From Gautieria morchelliformis (Eukaryota > Basidiomycota > Agaricomycetes > Gomphales > Gomphaceae), in contig WHVA01000288.1 of the NCBI GenBank assembly GCA_015179125.1, positions 1-64,000 of the forward strand: a stretch of DNA of 64,000 bases, read 5' to 3'. Under the pieces are notes generated by a model. That model was not told where the DNA came from. It searched no databases and saw only the letters and a program-made list of their open reading frames with translations. Made by a program: the position numbers and the translations under genes. Position 1 is the stretch's first letter. Every line of letters begins with the position of its first letter. This document shows positions 41,391 to 51,342 of this stretch, piece after piece.

Positions 41391-41401
41391 AATCAGATAA
41401 T
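41391..41401 (-). other. Self-complementary primer-binding site of chromovirus G
   Basis: Two bases inside the 5' LTR the minus strand reads ATTATCTGATT. This is the exact complement of AATCAGATAAT, found on the same strand in the LTR at 41670-41680, 34 bases after the TATA box (41708-41714), where the transcript should begin. In Tf1/sushi-group elements the first 11 bases of the RNA fold back on the primer site and prime reverse transcription. No tRNA-type primer site is seen. Confidence 0.75.
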
Positions 41402-41403
41402 AC

Positions 41404-42095
41404 TGTTACGTATCGAGATTTCCACTAAGTCGGAGCTGGAAAGGACAGCGGCTTCAACTTATAGGTTGCGCCCCCAATGAACTATCGTCCTAGGTATTTC
41501 GGAAATGAGCCGGAAGTCGGAAAGTACTGGACCAGAGGTTTGGTCGGAACTTGAGTCGGAACCGAGGCGGAAGGCGGAAGATGGAAGGCTGAGAGAGAGA
41601 CTGAGATCTTGCTAGACTCGCTGTGCTAAGAACAGGAGATGGAGCGAAGGAAATCAAGTATCGAAGGTGATTATCTGATTGCAGAATAACAGACATACAT
41701 GAGGGGGTTTTATACAAAGCGCAGAGCAACAAGTAATGGTGTTGTACTAAGCAAATTCCGGAGGAAGCGGAAGTCGAGTACAATGTGTGGGAACTAACTA
41801 ATTGGGAACAATGGGACTACAAGGGGGGTTCAGGGTAAGGTAGAACAATGGCAAAGAACAAGGGGTCGGGAAAACATATCTGACAACGAACTACAAGGGT
41901 GACCGGATATATGGTTTTGATGGATGGCGAGGTGGGTCCGGTGGGTCCGAGTAATAGAGTCGAAAGAACAAGGGAAATGTACAAGGGGCGGAATGTCGGA
42001 AATGTCGGAGGGGCGGAACGTGTGGCGGAACTATTGGAGAGGCGGAAAGAGTGGCGGAAACGAGGGTCGGAAGTCGGAAATGAACGGTCGTAACA
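41404..42095 (-). repeat. LTR of chromovirus G (5' LTR)
   Basis: 692 bases, TGTTACGTATCG...GGTCGTAACA. On the minus strand a TATA box (TATAAAA, 41708-41714) is followed by the predicted start AATCAGATAAT (41680-41670). Confidence 0.92.
41708..41714 (-). promoter_or_regulatory. TATA box of LTR G
   Basis: Minus-strand TATAAAA, 34 bases upstream of the predicted RNA start used for self-priming. It is also kept in the 3' LTR (near 34370) and in the old LTR near 5860. Confidence 0.65.
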
Positions 42096-42104
42096 ATCGA
42101 TCCC

Positions 42105-43886
42105 TTGAACGGGGATAATTACGCGGCGTGGCGCCGGCGGCTCGAGTGGATACTCGATGACTCAGATCTGTGGGACGTGGCTATCGGCAGGGAGACGGAA
42201 CCGAGACCGGCAGATGCCGACAACGTCACTGCGACCGAACAGCAGGAGATCGACGATTGGAGAAGGAAGGACAAGAAGGCTAGAAAAGAGATTTGCCTCA
42301 GAGTTGCCGATGAACAACTAGTTTACATCAATCAGACGATGTCTGCGTTTGCTGTATGGACTAGTCTACAAGCTATATTCGAATCTAAGGGAGCAGTGGG
42401 GATTGTAAATCTCCGAAGAGATTTCTTCCGGACGCTTGCTGAGGACGGCGCGAACATGGAGGAGCACGTACGCAAGCTCCGCGGCATTCAACAGGAACTG
42501 AATGCGCGGGGGCATTACATCAGTGACACCGAATTCTCGAACACGTTGCTGACGTCATTACCAGATTCTTGGTCGGCGTTTATTACGGCAGTAAACGCCA
42601 GTGGAGCCGGGACAACAGCTGATATATTAATAGCTCGGGTCCTCGATGAGGATCGAGCACGGAAAGCTGGATCGGCACGGCAGACGGCGCTTAAGGCGCA
42701 ACAACGTCACAGGACCAGGAAAGATGACTCAGGAGCAACAAAGGGAAAGTGCCGAAATTGCGGCAAGAAGGGTCATTACGTGAAGGACTGTTGGGCGAAA
42801 GGTGGCGGCAAGGAAGGCCAAGCACCGAAATGGTTCAAATCAGGGAACAAAGAAACAGTCAAACAAGCAGAAGAAAAAGACTTCGCATTTGTATCTAAGG
42901 AGGTAGCATACAGTGCTATATCCGCATCCGACTGGCTAGCCGATTCAGCGGCAACAACACATATAGCTCGAAGCCGAAATGATTTCGCTAGCTATGCCGA
43001 GGAACCATCGGAAATCGAAGGAATTTCACCCGGCGCGGTACTACATACACAAGGCCGAGGCACTATATACATGGAATTCAAGATCGGCGCCAAGACGAAC
43101 ACGATCGAGCTACGTGACGTCAAGCATGCACCGGATGCGCCGAACAACCTTATCAGCGTAGGGCGTCTGACTGATAAGGGCAACACAGCCACTTTTTCAG
43201 GCCCCGGCGTCGAATTCAAATCACGCGCCGGAGTTACCTTTGCACAGGGACAGAAGCGCGGGCGGCTGTTCTGTATGAAGGCACGGGTCACTCGATCAGT
43301 CGAGGCACGGGACTTTGCCGCAGCGGCAAAGGGACGGTCATGGGATAAATGGCACAGGATACTAGGGCACGTCAACATAAACTCCATAAAATTGTTGAAA
43401 TCTAACGACCTAGTTACTGGACTCGAGATCGACGAGTCAAACGAGCCGAGCCAGTGCAAGGCATGCATACAAGGCAAACGGCATGTGGAGCCATTCCCCA
43501 AAAGAGCCGAGGACACTGTAGAACAGGTCGGTGACCTGACAGTATCCGATGTATGGGGACCTGCCCAGACCGAGGGACCATCACGTGAAAAATACTTTTA
43601 TTCTTTCACGGACATCAAATCCAGGTACACGGTCATCTATTTTGGGAGCGCCAAAGATGAAGCGCTCAAACACTTCGAGACGTACAAGGCATTCCTCGAG
43701 ACCCAAACAGGTCAGAAACTGAAGAGGTTTCGCTCAGATAATGGAGGGGAATATGTCAATAAGAATTTCAAGGAATTTTGTGCAAAATATGGCATTATCA
43801 TGGAAACTACAGCTCCATACTCCCAGCCCAGAATGGAATTGCCGAACGACTCAACCGGACCTTACTCGAACACGCACGGGCAATGA
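42105..43886 (+). pseudogene. copia B3 gag, protease and integrase N-terminal part
   Basis: 593 open codons. Gag ('YAAWRRRLEWILDDSDLWDV'), CCHC knuckle 'CRNCGKKGHYVKDC', protease 'DWLADSAATTHIARS', and gag-pre-integrase region 'GRLFCMKARVTRS'. Integrase HHCC (HRILGHVN, CKACIQGK) and the two aspartates in 'SDVWGPAQTEG' and 'RSDNGGEYVNKN' follow. A one-base deletion in a run of C at ~43823 (three C against four in B2) moves the frame; codons after that to 43886 are out of frame. Confidence 0.9.
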
Positions 43887-46090
43887 TGTTTGCCAAGAAC
43901 CTGCCTAAAATACTCTGGCCCGAGGCCGTGGCTTACGCGTGTTACATCAAAAACCGATCACCCACGCGAGCGCTTGGAGATGACGCAACGCCGTTCCAGG
44001 CACTATTCGGCAAGAAGCCGAACATAGCACGTCTAGAGGAATTCGGGACAAATTGTTGGGTTATGGTGCCGGATCAACGACGAGCTAAACTTGATCCAAA
44101 GGCAGAAGAACACATCTTCGTCGGAGTAGCAGAACATGCAAAAGCCTGGAGGTATTACAATAAAGCCTCAAAACATGTTCAAATTTCGAGAAATATCACA
44201 TTCGACGAAAATGACAACCGACTCTACCCTATCCCAGACAACGACGATGATGACACGGCACCGCTCGAGGGGGAGCACTCACCGCGCGAGCATGTGCCGG
44301 ACCCGATCACATCTACCCCACAGACGTCATCACCCCACACGACACCCGTTCCTGAGCCACCTGAACAAGCGCCAGCTCCAGAGATCCGACGGAGCGCGCG
44401 TATCACTCAAAGGCCGGATTACCGGAAACTGAATAATTCAGGACGCACCGAGCAGGTTTACATAACGAGAGAAATCGTCACTGAACCTGAGAATTACAGA
44501 ACGGCGGTATCACGTGATGATGCGCCGATCTGGGAGAAAGCAATGGAAATTGAGATGGAACAACACAAAACGTTAAGAACATGGGAATTAACAGAACTAC
44601 CACCCGGACGAATAGCTATCGGTTGCCGATGGGTATACGCCGTCAAAACGCAACCGGATGGACAATTTGATAAGGCTAAAGCAAGGGTCGTGGCTCAAGG
44701 ATTCACACAGAGGCCAGGAATGGACTACTACGAGATAACTTCACCCGTGGTCAAATTCGATTCACTACGTGTTCTATTGGCGATCGCAAACACACTCGAT
44801 TGGGAAATCGAAATGATGGATGTCAAAGGCGCCTACCTCAATTCAACTATAGATGAGGAGATCTACATGCGCCAGCCCGACGGATTTGATGATGGATCTG
44901 GACGCGTTCTAAGAATATACAGAGCGCTCTACGGACTCAAACAATCGGGACGAGCTTGGCATCAGCGCTTACGCAAATTACTACTCGATCTCGGCTTCCA
45001 TCAAAGTACAGCCGATGAATGCGTCTACATCAGACAAGATAAGGATTCAATCGAAGTCATATCTGTATATGTGGACGACTTCGGACTATTTGCTGACTCC
45101 AAGGGAGGGATGATTAAGCTCAAGGGGGAGCTTCATGGAAAATTCCCCTTAACAGATTTAGGAGAAATGAAGAAAATATTGGGAATTAGAGTTGAGAGGA
45201 ATAGGGATGAGGGAACGCTGATCATGTCTCAAGGACATTACATCGACATCATACTCGATCGATTCAACATGACAACGGCTCATTCGGTATCTACACCCCT
45301 GCATAAAATGATCAAACTCACGACACCCATGGACTCAACAGGTCCAACTGCCGAAGTACCCTATGCCAAAGCGATCGGATCACTCATGTATGCAGCACTC
45401 AGCACGCGACCTGATTTGGCTTTTACCGTACAACACTTGAGCCAATTCACTACTACTTATGGACCCGAGCACTGGACGGCGATCAAACACGCGCTCAGGT
45501 ACCTCAAAGGGTCACGTGACGACGGCATAACATTCCGACGAGACGCTGGTCTCGACCTCGAAATATTTGTCGACTCGGATTATGCTAATAGAAACGACGC
45601 ACTATCTATTAGTGGCTATGTAGCTATGCTAGGAGGAGGAACCATTGCATGGAGCTCGAAGAAGCAGCGAACGATCGCGCTATCTACCACGGAGGCCGAA
45701 TACATGGCACTTACCGAGGGCGCCAAGCAATTAATCTGGCTGAGACGTTTCATCGAGGAACTTGGAATCGATCAAACCCAGCCCACGTCACTTCGATCAG
45801 ACAATCTAGGCGCCATTACACTATCGCATGACGCAACGTATCATGCGCGTACCAAACACATCAATGTCGCATATCATTTTATCCGTGAGAAAGTGGCCTC
45901 TCACGAGGCATCACTTACATACGTACCGACGAAGGAGAACGTAGCGGACATATTTACAAAGGGATTAGACATGCACCAACATAGGTATCTATTAGGGAAA
46001 TTGGGATTTTACCGAAGGGATTTCTCGCTGAGGGGGAGTGTTAGTAATCGGAACGATGACACTGCCGAGGCAGAGCCGGCACGCATTTAG
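43778..46090 (+). CDS. copia B3 pol: integrase end, RT and RNase H
   Basis: 770 open codons. It begins with the integrase glutamate region 'NGIAERLNRTLLEHARAM', then a Pro/acid linker and RT ('WVYAVKTQPDGQFDKAKARV', catalytic 'ISVYVDDFGLFA'). The connection 'GSLMYAALSTRPDLAFTVQH' and RNase H with 'FVDSDYANRNDALSISGYVA', 'STTEAEYMAL' and 'HTKHINVAYHF'-type motif follow ('ARTKHINVAYHFIREK'). All RT and RNase H catalytic residues are present. The frame continues through the polypurine tract and 17 codons into the 3' LTR before stopping. Confidence 0.9.
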   Translation: MCKIWHYHGNYSSILPAQNGIAERLNRTLLEHARAMMFAKNLPKILWPEAVAYACYIKNRSPTRALGDDATPFQALFGKKPNIARLEEFGTNCWVMVPDQRRAKLDPKAEEHIFVGVAEHAKAWRYYNKASKHVQISRNITFDENDNRLYPIPDNDDDDTAPLEGEHSPREHVPDPITSTPQTSSPHTTPVPEPPEQAPAPEIRRSARITQRPDYRKLNNSGRTEQVYITREIVTEPENYRTAVSRDDAPIWEKAMEIEMEQHKTLRTWELTELPPGRIAIGCRWVYAVKTQPDGQFDKAKARVVAQGFTQRPGMDYYEITSPVVKFDSLRVLLAIANTLDWEIEMMDVKGAYLNSTIDEEIYMRQPDGFDDGSGRVLRIYRALYGLKQSGRAWHQRLRKLLLDLGFHQSTADECVYIRQDKDSIEVISVYVDDFGLFADSKGGMIKLKGELHGKFPLTDLGEMKKILGIRVERNRDEGTLIMSQGHYIDIILDRFNMTTAHSVSTPLHKMIKLTTPMDSTGPTAEVPYAKAIGSLMYAALSTRPDLAFTVQHLSQFTTTYGPEHWTAIKHALRYLKGSRDDGITFRRDAGLDLEIFVDSDYANRNDALSISGYVAMLGGGTIAWSSKKQRTIALSTTEAEYMALTEGAKQLIWLRRFIEELGIDQTQPTSLRSDNLGAITLSHDATYHARTKHINVAYHFIREKVASHEASLTYVPTKENVADIFTKGLDMHQHRYLLGKLGFYRRDFSLRGSVSNRNDDTAEAEPARI
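46029..46038 (+). other. Polypurine tract of copia B3
   Basis: CTGAGGGGGAG immediately before the LTR. It lies inside the coding frame (Leu-Arg-Gly-Ser). Confidence 0.8.
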
Positions 46091-46261
46091 CCGGAGGTTC
46101 GAGATCGCTCTCGACCCCGGGTTGCTGGTGCGCCGGCATCGCATCGGCACAGCAGCTCGAAGGGATTGGTAATATAATGGACATTATAATTTGTATATAA
46201 AGGAATGATCTACTTGAGATCAATGTAGAATATCAGATCATATTTACTCCTTCGTTCTACA
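46039..46261 (+). repeat. LTR of copia B (3' LTR of B3)
   Basis: 223 bases, TGTTAGTAATCGG...GTTCTACA, matching the B2 LTR. A 'tttgtatataaagg' TATA region lies near 46191. Confidence 0.92.
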
Positions 46262-47069
46262 CGCTGAAGCGTTGCGTTCGCTACAGCCAGATCACACAAA
46301 ATTGCCCGCCTGTTCAGCTGAACTGAAAAACTCGAAAATGCAACCAGAATTGGGGCTTGCCCAATTCTGATTGCTTTTTGAAATTCGAAATGCAATGGCC
46401 GAACATCCTCTAAATTTCCACGATGTAGTCACTTGCTTCTCCACTGACTGGTCAAATGGATTACGTAGAGACTACTTACATGAAGGACTGGCGAAGAGAA
46501 GACGATGTCGGACTTACAACTAAGCTTCAGAACATCGGCATCTAAGCTGTGGTTCCTGTCAGATTGAAATTTGACTTTCTATTCCGCCGTTTGAAATATA
46601 CCGTAAGCGTCCAACTGAGCGGAGCCGCCAGCCTTAACTGGTTTTCTTCCTTTTCTCACATCGTAGCTACAGCCTCATCACCACTCCTACAGCCTCTCTT
46701 TCTTAGCCACCGCGGAAACCAGCTCAATATAGCAGAACCTTTGCACCAAGCAAGCCAACGACTAGATCATTCCAGCGACGGATCCAACAGTGGCAAGGCC
46801 ACCAATCCCGCCCAGCCAAGCGGCTCGGCCTTCGCGCGCACCCTTGCTTGGCACGGTGGATGTGTGAGCGACTCTCCGCATTCTGCGTGCTCGGCGCTGA
46901 TGTATCCGACAGGGTCAGCCGAAATTGCGCGCCACGGGGCATGCAGGAGGATGGATTGCCGCTGTACGCGCTGGGGACCTCAGGCGTCAGGCCCAGGCGT
47001 CACTGATCGACCCAACGCGCCTCACTGCGGATACTGTGAGTCTACGAAGTAATCTATTCTAACATTATT
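46262..47069. other. No recognisable gene
   Basis: A 167-codon frame (46549-47052, Ser/Ala/Gly-rich, many Cys near the end) has no recognised domain and no splice or start context that supports it. Treated as non-coding or unknown. Confidence 0.3.
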
Positions 47070-47165
47070 AGTGTTTTTGCTACCAATAGATAGTAGCTCA
47101 ACTGAATGGTGTGCCTAATCTTTTCAATTCAGTTGGAGCTACCATCTATTGGTAGCAAAAACACT
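47070..47165. mobile_element. Short inverted-repeat element (MITE-like), copy 1
   Basis: 96 bases with long terminal inverted repeats: 'agtgtttttgctaccaatag' at the left pairs with 'ctattggtagcaaaaacact' at the right, extending inward to 'agctcaactgaat' / 'attcagttggagct'. It has almost no internal sequence. A related copy lies at 51064-51175. Confidence 0.75.
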
Positions 47166-48141
47166 GATCTGAATGGCAAGTCAAATGCGATATGTATTTT
47201 GGTAGATTCCGGATTGGTGCTCATACCAATCGACTGCTTCTCGATGGCTCCGAGGACAGTGTCCCCCGCGGTACGGCCGTAGGTCTTACGGCCACTTTAC
47301 GGTGTCACATGTACCGTATCCGTTCCGTACCCTGGATCACCTGGACGCTCAACGGTACGTACGGTGTACCGCAATCATACGGCCGTAATACGGGCATACA
47401 AGAGGTAAGGGGCAGTTGGGATAGTTGAATTTGCATTCTTAGTATAATGATCAGTGTACTAGTGTTGTGCTATGCTAGACGTGTGTAAGTATCTCTTCTT
47501 GGAGGGAGGTGTTTGAAGAGCTGAAACATCTGCGCGCATCCTCGGCGAGGGACATTAGAACAGAGGTAGAGACCGATCGATCAGTCACCGACGACCGTGT
47601 CCGAGACATACTACGTACACTGCGTATGGTGTCGGCTGCATATGGAGGTGACGGCAGTCACGTAGGTTCAGGTCTGCCTTGACAGGCTAAAGGGCGGATA
47701 CCTGCCCGTAATACGCGCGCGGCATGTACGGGTACGGTGCCGAGCCCTGTCCACCCTTACTCGCAACCACTACTGCTCCCTACTTGGAAACATTTTACAA
47801 CTACGCCGCGGAAGTCCACGTTATCAGGAATAGAAAAAGGAGTCTGTCGCTTGCTCTGCTGCGACACTGTCGAGTGCCATAGAGCCCTGATGCTGATGCC
47901 AATAGACTACCCCTTCTTCCCTGATGTATAACGCCCCCACAACGCCCTTCTTTTCACTTTTGGGTCGAGAAACACATGTCCCTGGATCCTGTGTATGTCT
48001 TTTCCCCATGTACCTCATGTCAGCCTCGGTACTACTTCTGGTTTCGGCATCTAATGTGGCTGTCTGGGTTTCTATTTCATCTCTGGAATTCTCGACAGTT
48101 CTCCTTCTCTCTGGCTTCACCCAGCTTCCGCTATTTGGACT
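47166..48141. other. Intergenic: palindrome-rich block and upstream region of the PLP gene
   Basis: 47260-47400 is rich in GTACGG/CCGTAC words, with the 10-bp palindrome TACGGCCGTA at 47272-47281 and 47378-47387. The rest contains no supported gene. 47900-48141 is pyrimidine-rich, in the usual position of a fungal promoter and 5' leader. Confidence 0.4.
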
Positions 48142-50099
48142 ATGACACTCGCCAGCATCTACAGCAGCCTCTGTTGCCACAGTGGCAATGTTGAGCCCTC
48201 AACCCAGGACGAACTTGGTGAGAAAGGCTCAGAGGATACCGGCTCCAGCCACTCATACGTGGCATCTCCTCAACTCCTCAACCCCACGAAGCCCACAGAT
48301 GGCTTCCCTGCCGTACAGCATAATTTCCTACTCGCCTACCCACAATATGCCTCTCAAGTATTGGACACCATCCGCCAAACCGAATTCAAACGTCTTGAAA
48401 AGCTCGTGTATCTCGACTACACCGGGGCAAGTCTGTATCCAGAAAGCCTAGTGAAGCAGTCCAACGAATTTCTCTCTTCAAACGTACTTGGTAACCCTCA
48501 CTCCTCTAGCCCGCCGTGAGTCCAAACAATTGATCCTACTCACATTCGTGATGCGCTCATATACTATTCAGGTCCCGATTAGCATCTCATCACACAGACG
48601 TAGCCCGCACTGCCATTCTAAAATTTCTGGGCGCAGATCCGAACATATACTCCGTCGTCTGGACAGCCAATGCCTCGTCGGCTATGCGTATAGTTGGGGA
48701 AGGCTACCCCTGGCACCCAGGAGCCCGCCTTTTCCTTGCCCACGATAGCCACAGTTTGTTTCGCGCGCATTTTTCTATTCTATGCCTGAGGCTGACCTTG
48801 GGCGTAGATAGCATGAATGGTCTCAGGGCGTTCGCACACAACAATGGGGCAGCTGTTGATTATTACCCCATGTCGGCCTCTGGTGGATGGGAAGAAAAAT
48901 GGTCTCTATTGGTGAGAAACATCCGCCTATGATCACACTAATTTGACCGCTATCGTAATCCTTAGCAAAAAGTTTCGTCTCTTCGATCATCTCCGACTGA
49001 TACTTACCCCGGAATATTTGGCTTAACTGGTGCGTGCGAGCGATCACACCTCGGTAGATCGTCAATATTGCGCACTAACCACAATTAACAGGGCAATCTA
49101 ATGTAACAGGATTCAAACCACCACTATATCTACTCCAGCATGCATCTTCCCAAGGTTTTCATACCTTCCTAGATGCCGCTGCACTCGCACCAACGACACG
49201 GATCTCTCTCTCTGGGCCAGAACTCAAGAACAGCGTCGATGCGCTAACCATCAGTGTTTACAAGATCATTGGATACCCAACAGGCCTTGGGGCTCTAGTC
49301 ATAAAAAAAGAATTTCTCAACCAGCTCAAGAAGACTTGGTTTGCCGGAGGGACCGTTGATGTTGTCCAGGCGCCTGGAGCAGTCTACACTTTGCTTGATG
49401 GGCATGAGCGTTTCGAGGTACGTCGGTTGTATGCCCCACATCAAAGTTAAGACCCTGACCTAGGGTTAGGATGGTACGATCAATTTCCTGTCGATGCTTA
49501 CAATACCTCGAGGTCTATCTATGATGGAGACCTTGATACCTGCACTCTCACAGCGTCTATCCTGTCTCACCCACTGGACAAGCCGCGCGCTTTCTGAAAT
49601 TAGACACCCGAACTCGGGGCCACCACTTGTCCACGTGCGCTCCCCCTCCCCATTACTCTCCTTGTCAGCTGTTTCCCAGAGCCAAGGAGGCCTCATTGCA
49701 TTTGAGGTCTCGGACGCTGCGGGTACATTTATCAACTGCGACGCCATCGAGTATGGTGCTGGTAAAGCCGGCATTTGTCTCCGAGCCGGATGCATGTGCA
49801 ATCCTGGAGGCACGTCAGACATTGCCGGACTGGCCATAATGGGTGAAGTGGTCAGCGGGGATCGGAAGGAGGATTTGGAATCGAAGTTCGGAGTCCGATC
49901 TCGGGGCCTCGTCGTGAGTCGAGTTTCATCGGATATAAGCCCCACTAAAACCCCTCTGTGTCAGAGGGCAAGTTTCGGACTTGCAAGCAATTTCTCCGAT
50001 GCATGGACCTTTGTCGAATATATGAGAGCGCTAGCCTCTCCAGGCAGATTATCGCGATTGCAGGACGAGTGGGCGGAATACACGGTTTCGGGTCATTAA
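48142..50099 (+). CDS. PLP-dependent enzyme, molybdenum cofactor sulfurase N-terminal domain type
   Basis: Six exons (48142-48515, 48572-48753, 48808-48911, 48966-49029, 49092-49417, 49470-50099) joined in frame across GT..AG introns of 52-62 bases give 559 residues. Class V aminotransferase (NifS-like) fold: 'LVYLDYTGASLYPESL', 'VVWTANASSAMRIVGE', 'HDSHNSMNGLRAFA', 'LDAAALAPTTRISLSGPE', PLP-lysine region 'SVYKIIGYPTGLGALVIKK', and the cysteine motif 'GKAGICLRAGCMCNPGG'. These match the N-terminal desulfurase of eukaryotic MoCo sulfurase (HxB/ABA3/MOCOS), which uses cysteine to sulfurate the Mo centre of xanthine dehydrogenase and aldehyde oxidase. The C-terminal MOSC domain found in the full-length enzymes is absent, and the protein ends soon after 'LASNFSDAWTFVEYMRALAS'. 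It may be a single-domain paralogue. Confidence 0.85.
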
Positions 50100-51063
50100 C
50101 CTTCGCATCATCTAACCTCGATCCGGGACACAAGATCACACATTAGTTTCCTTTAGTTTTATCGTCGTGTTTTGCCTGTTATGCTTAGCCTTGTGCGATT
50201 TTCTAGGAAACGTAATGCGACCATTTAATGGCTGTTCTTCCGTCTCATTCCGACAATCTGCTTTTCATTATAACCTGTAATACCTTTTAATGATAATGAA
50301 ATGGTATTAATTTCGTTTGCCAATTCCATGATCCAGTACAATAATTTTGAATTTGGATTGAAACAGCCGATCGATTTCGTTGCGCAGGGTCCAACCAGGG
50401 TATATATACCGAAGCTCGCGCGTCCAAAAAATCGAAGGTCCCCACTTGTTCTCAGTTTGCAGGGAACTTACTGATCTTTGGTTGCACAGCGTGCATCATC
50501 GGGGGTGTCTCTATCTAGGTCTTTAGTAACATCCGTGCGTGTGTACAGTACGTAAATCCTCAGCGGTACGTACTAATTACATAAGTACAGCCATGGCCCA
50601 TCAACAATAAGTTTACTGACTTTCTCGAATTTGTTCCCATGATTGACAATGTAGTCGGCCAAGCTCCAAGCATCACCCGTTTTACAAGTTTTAGCAAACT
50701 GCCACCAGTTATATATAAATTCAGGCCTGCGCTACCAGTGGATGTCAAAATTTTTCCTTCTTCGTCCTCCTACTCCTTTGATCGTACCAGTATTCTTATT
50801 ACGTTATAGACTAAATCTGAGGAATCGATCAGGACTTTTGGACTCGTAGCCTTCCCTTCTTCTTGTTGGCCCCCTAAGTTCGTTTTTCTTTATTTATGAT
50901 CTCTTGATTTGTCAACGACCAAACCCAAAAAAAAAATGGAATTCTTTTGGCCATGGGCTGCGACATCGATCTGCACCGTCAGTTTCTGACTCTAGTTAGT
51001 CTACTCTCTTAGACTCTACTGGACTTCTCTAGACTTCTCCTTCTCTCTAGACTTCTCTCTCTT
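50100..51063. other. Intergenic, no gene seen
   Basis: The 3' flank of the PLP gene and the 3' flank of the convergent P450. Short GTACGTA words occur near 50548-50573. No coding or RNA gene recognised. Confidence 0.4.
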
Positions 51064-51175
51064 GTGCTTTTGCTACCAATAGATAATATTAGCTCAACTG
51101 AACTGAATGGTGCGCCTAATATTTTCGATCCAGTTAATTCAGCCACAGACAATATACATTGGTATCAAAAACACT
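51064..51175. mobile_element. Short inverted-repeat element (MITE-like), copy 2
   Basis: 112 bases starting gtgcttttgctaccaatag and ending 'ttggtatcaaaaacact'; the middle 'agctcaactgaa...tgaatggtgcgcctaat' matches copy 1 at 47070-47165. More diverged, particularly in the right arm. Confidence 0.7.
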
Positions 51176-51342
51176 ACTCAGAGATTCAAGATTGGCTTAT
51201 TGATCAAAGCCATTTCAGGCAATTCATGATCAGATTAATTATCAATTATCATAGTCGAAATAGAAGTCACTGCTAACAATACAGTTCGAAATGCATAAGT
51301 TATGTGCAATGGTTAGACTGGAATGAAGCAAGGTGCCTGATC

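Larger units (their letters stand above)
34071..42095 (-). mobile_element. Chromovirus G (Ty3/gypsy with chromodomain), both LTRs present
   Basis: 8-kb minus-strand element: 5' LTR (41404-42095), self-complementary primer site, gag, protease, RT, RNase H, integrase-chromodomain, convergent antisense gene, polypurine tract, 3' LTR (34071-34752). Pol has only about four lesions (indels near 40475, 39070 and 38280; a stop at ~37692). No target duplication: left flank cctaa, right flank atcga. The left flank is gypsy H sequence and the right flank is copia B gag, so the copy may be a recombinant between two insertions. CGGAA is extremely frequent on the plus strand throughout. Confidence 0.92.
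42096..46261 (+). mobile_element. Ty1/copia element B3, 5'-truncated
   Basis: Starts abruptly inside gag, at the equivalent of ~22255 in B2, next to LTR G, and runs through protease, integrase, RT, RNase H, polypurine tract and 3' LTR. Only one frameshift (~43823) breaks an otherwise open gag-pol. The missing 5' end is not found left of chromovirus G, so a simple nested insertion does not explain the junction. Confidence 0.92.

Noticed and set aside
46549-47052. 167-codon frame with Cys-rich end
   Set aside because: No recognised family; borders the MITE and LTR B; likely chance.
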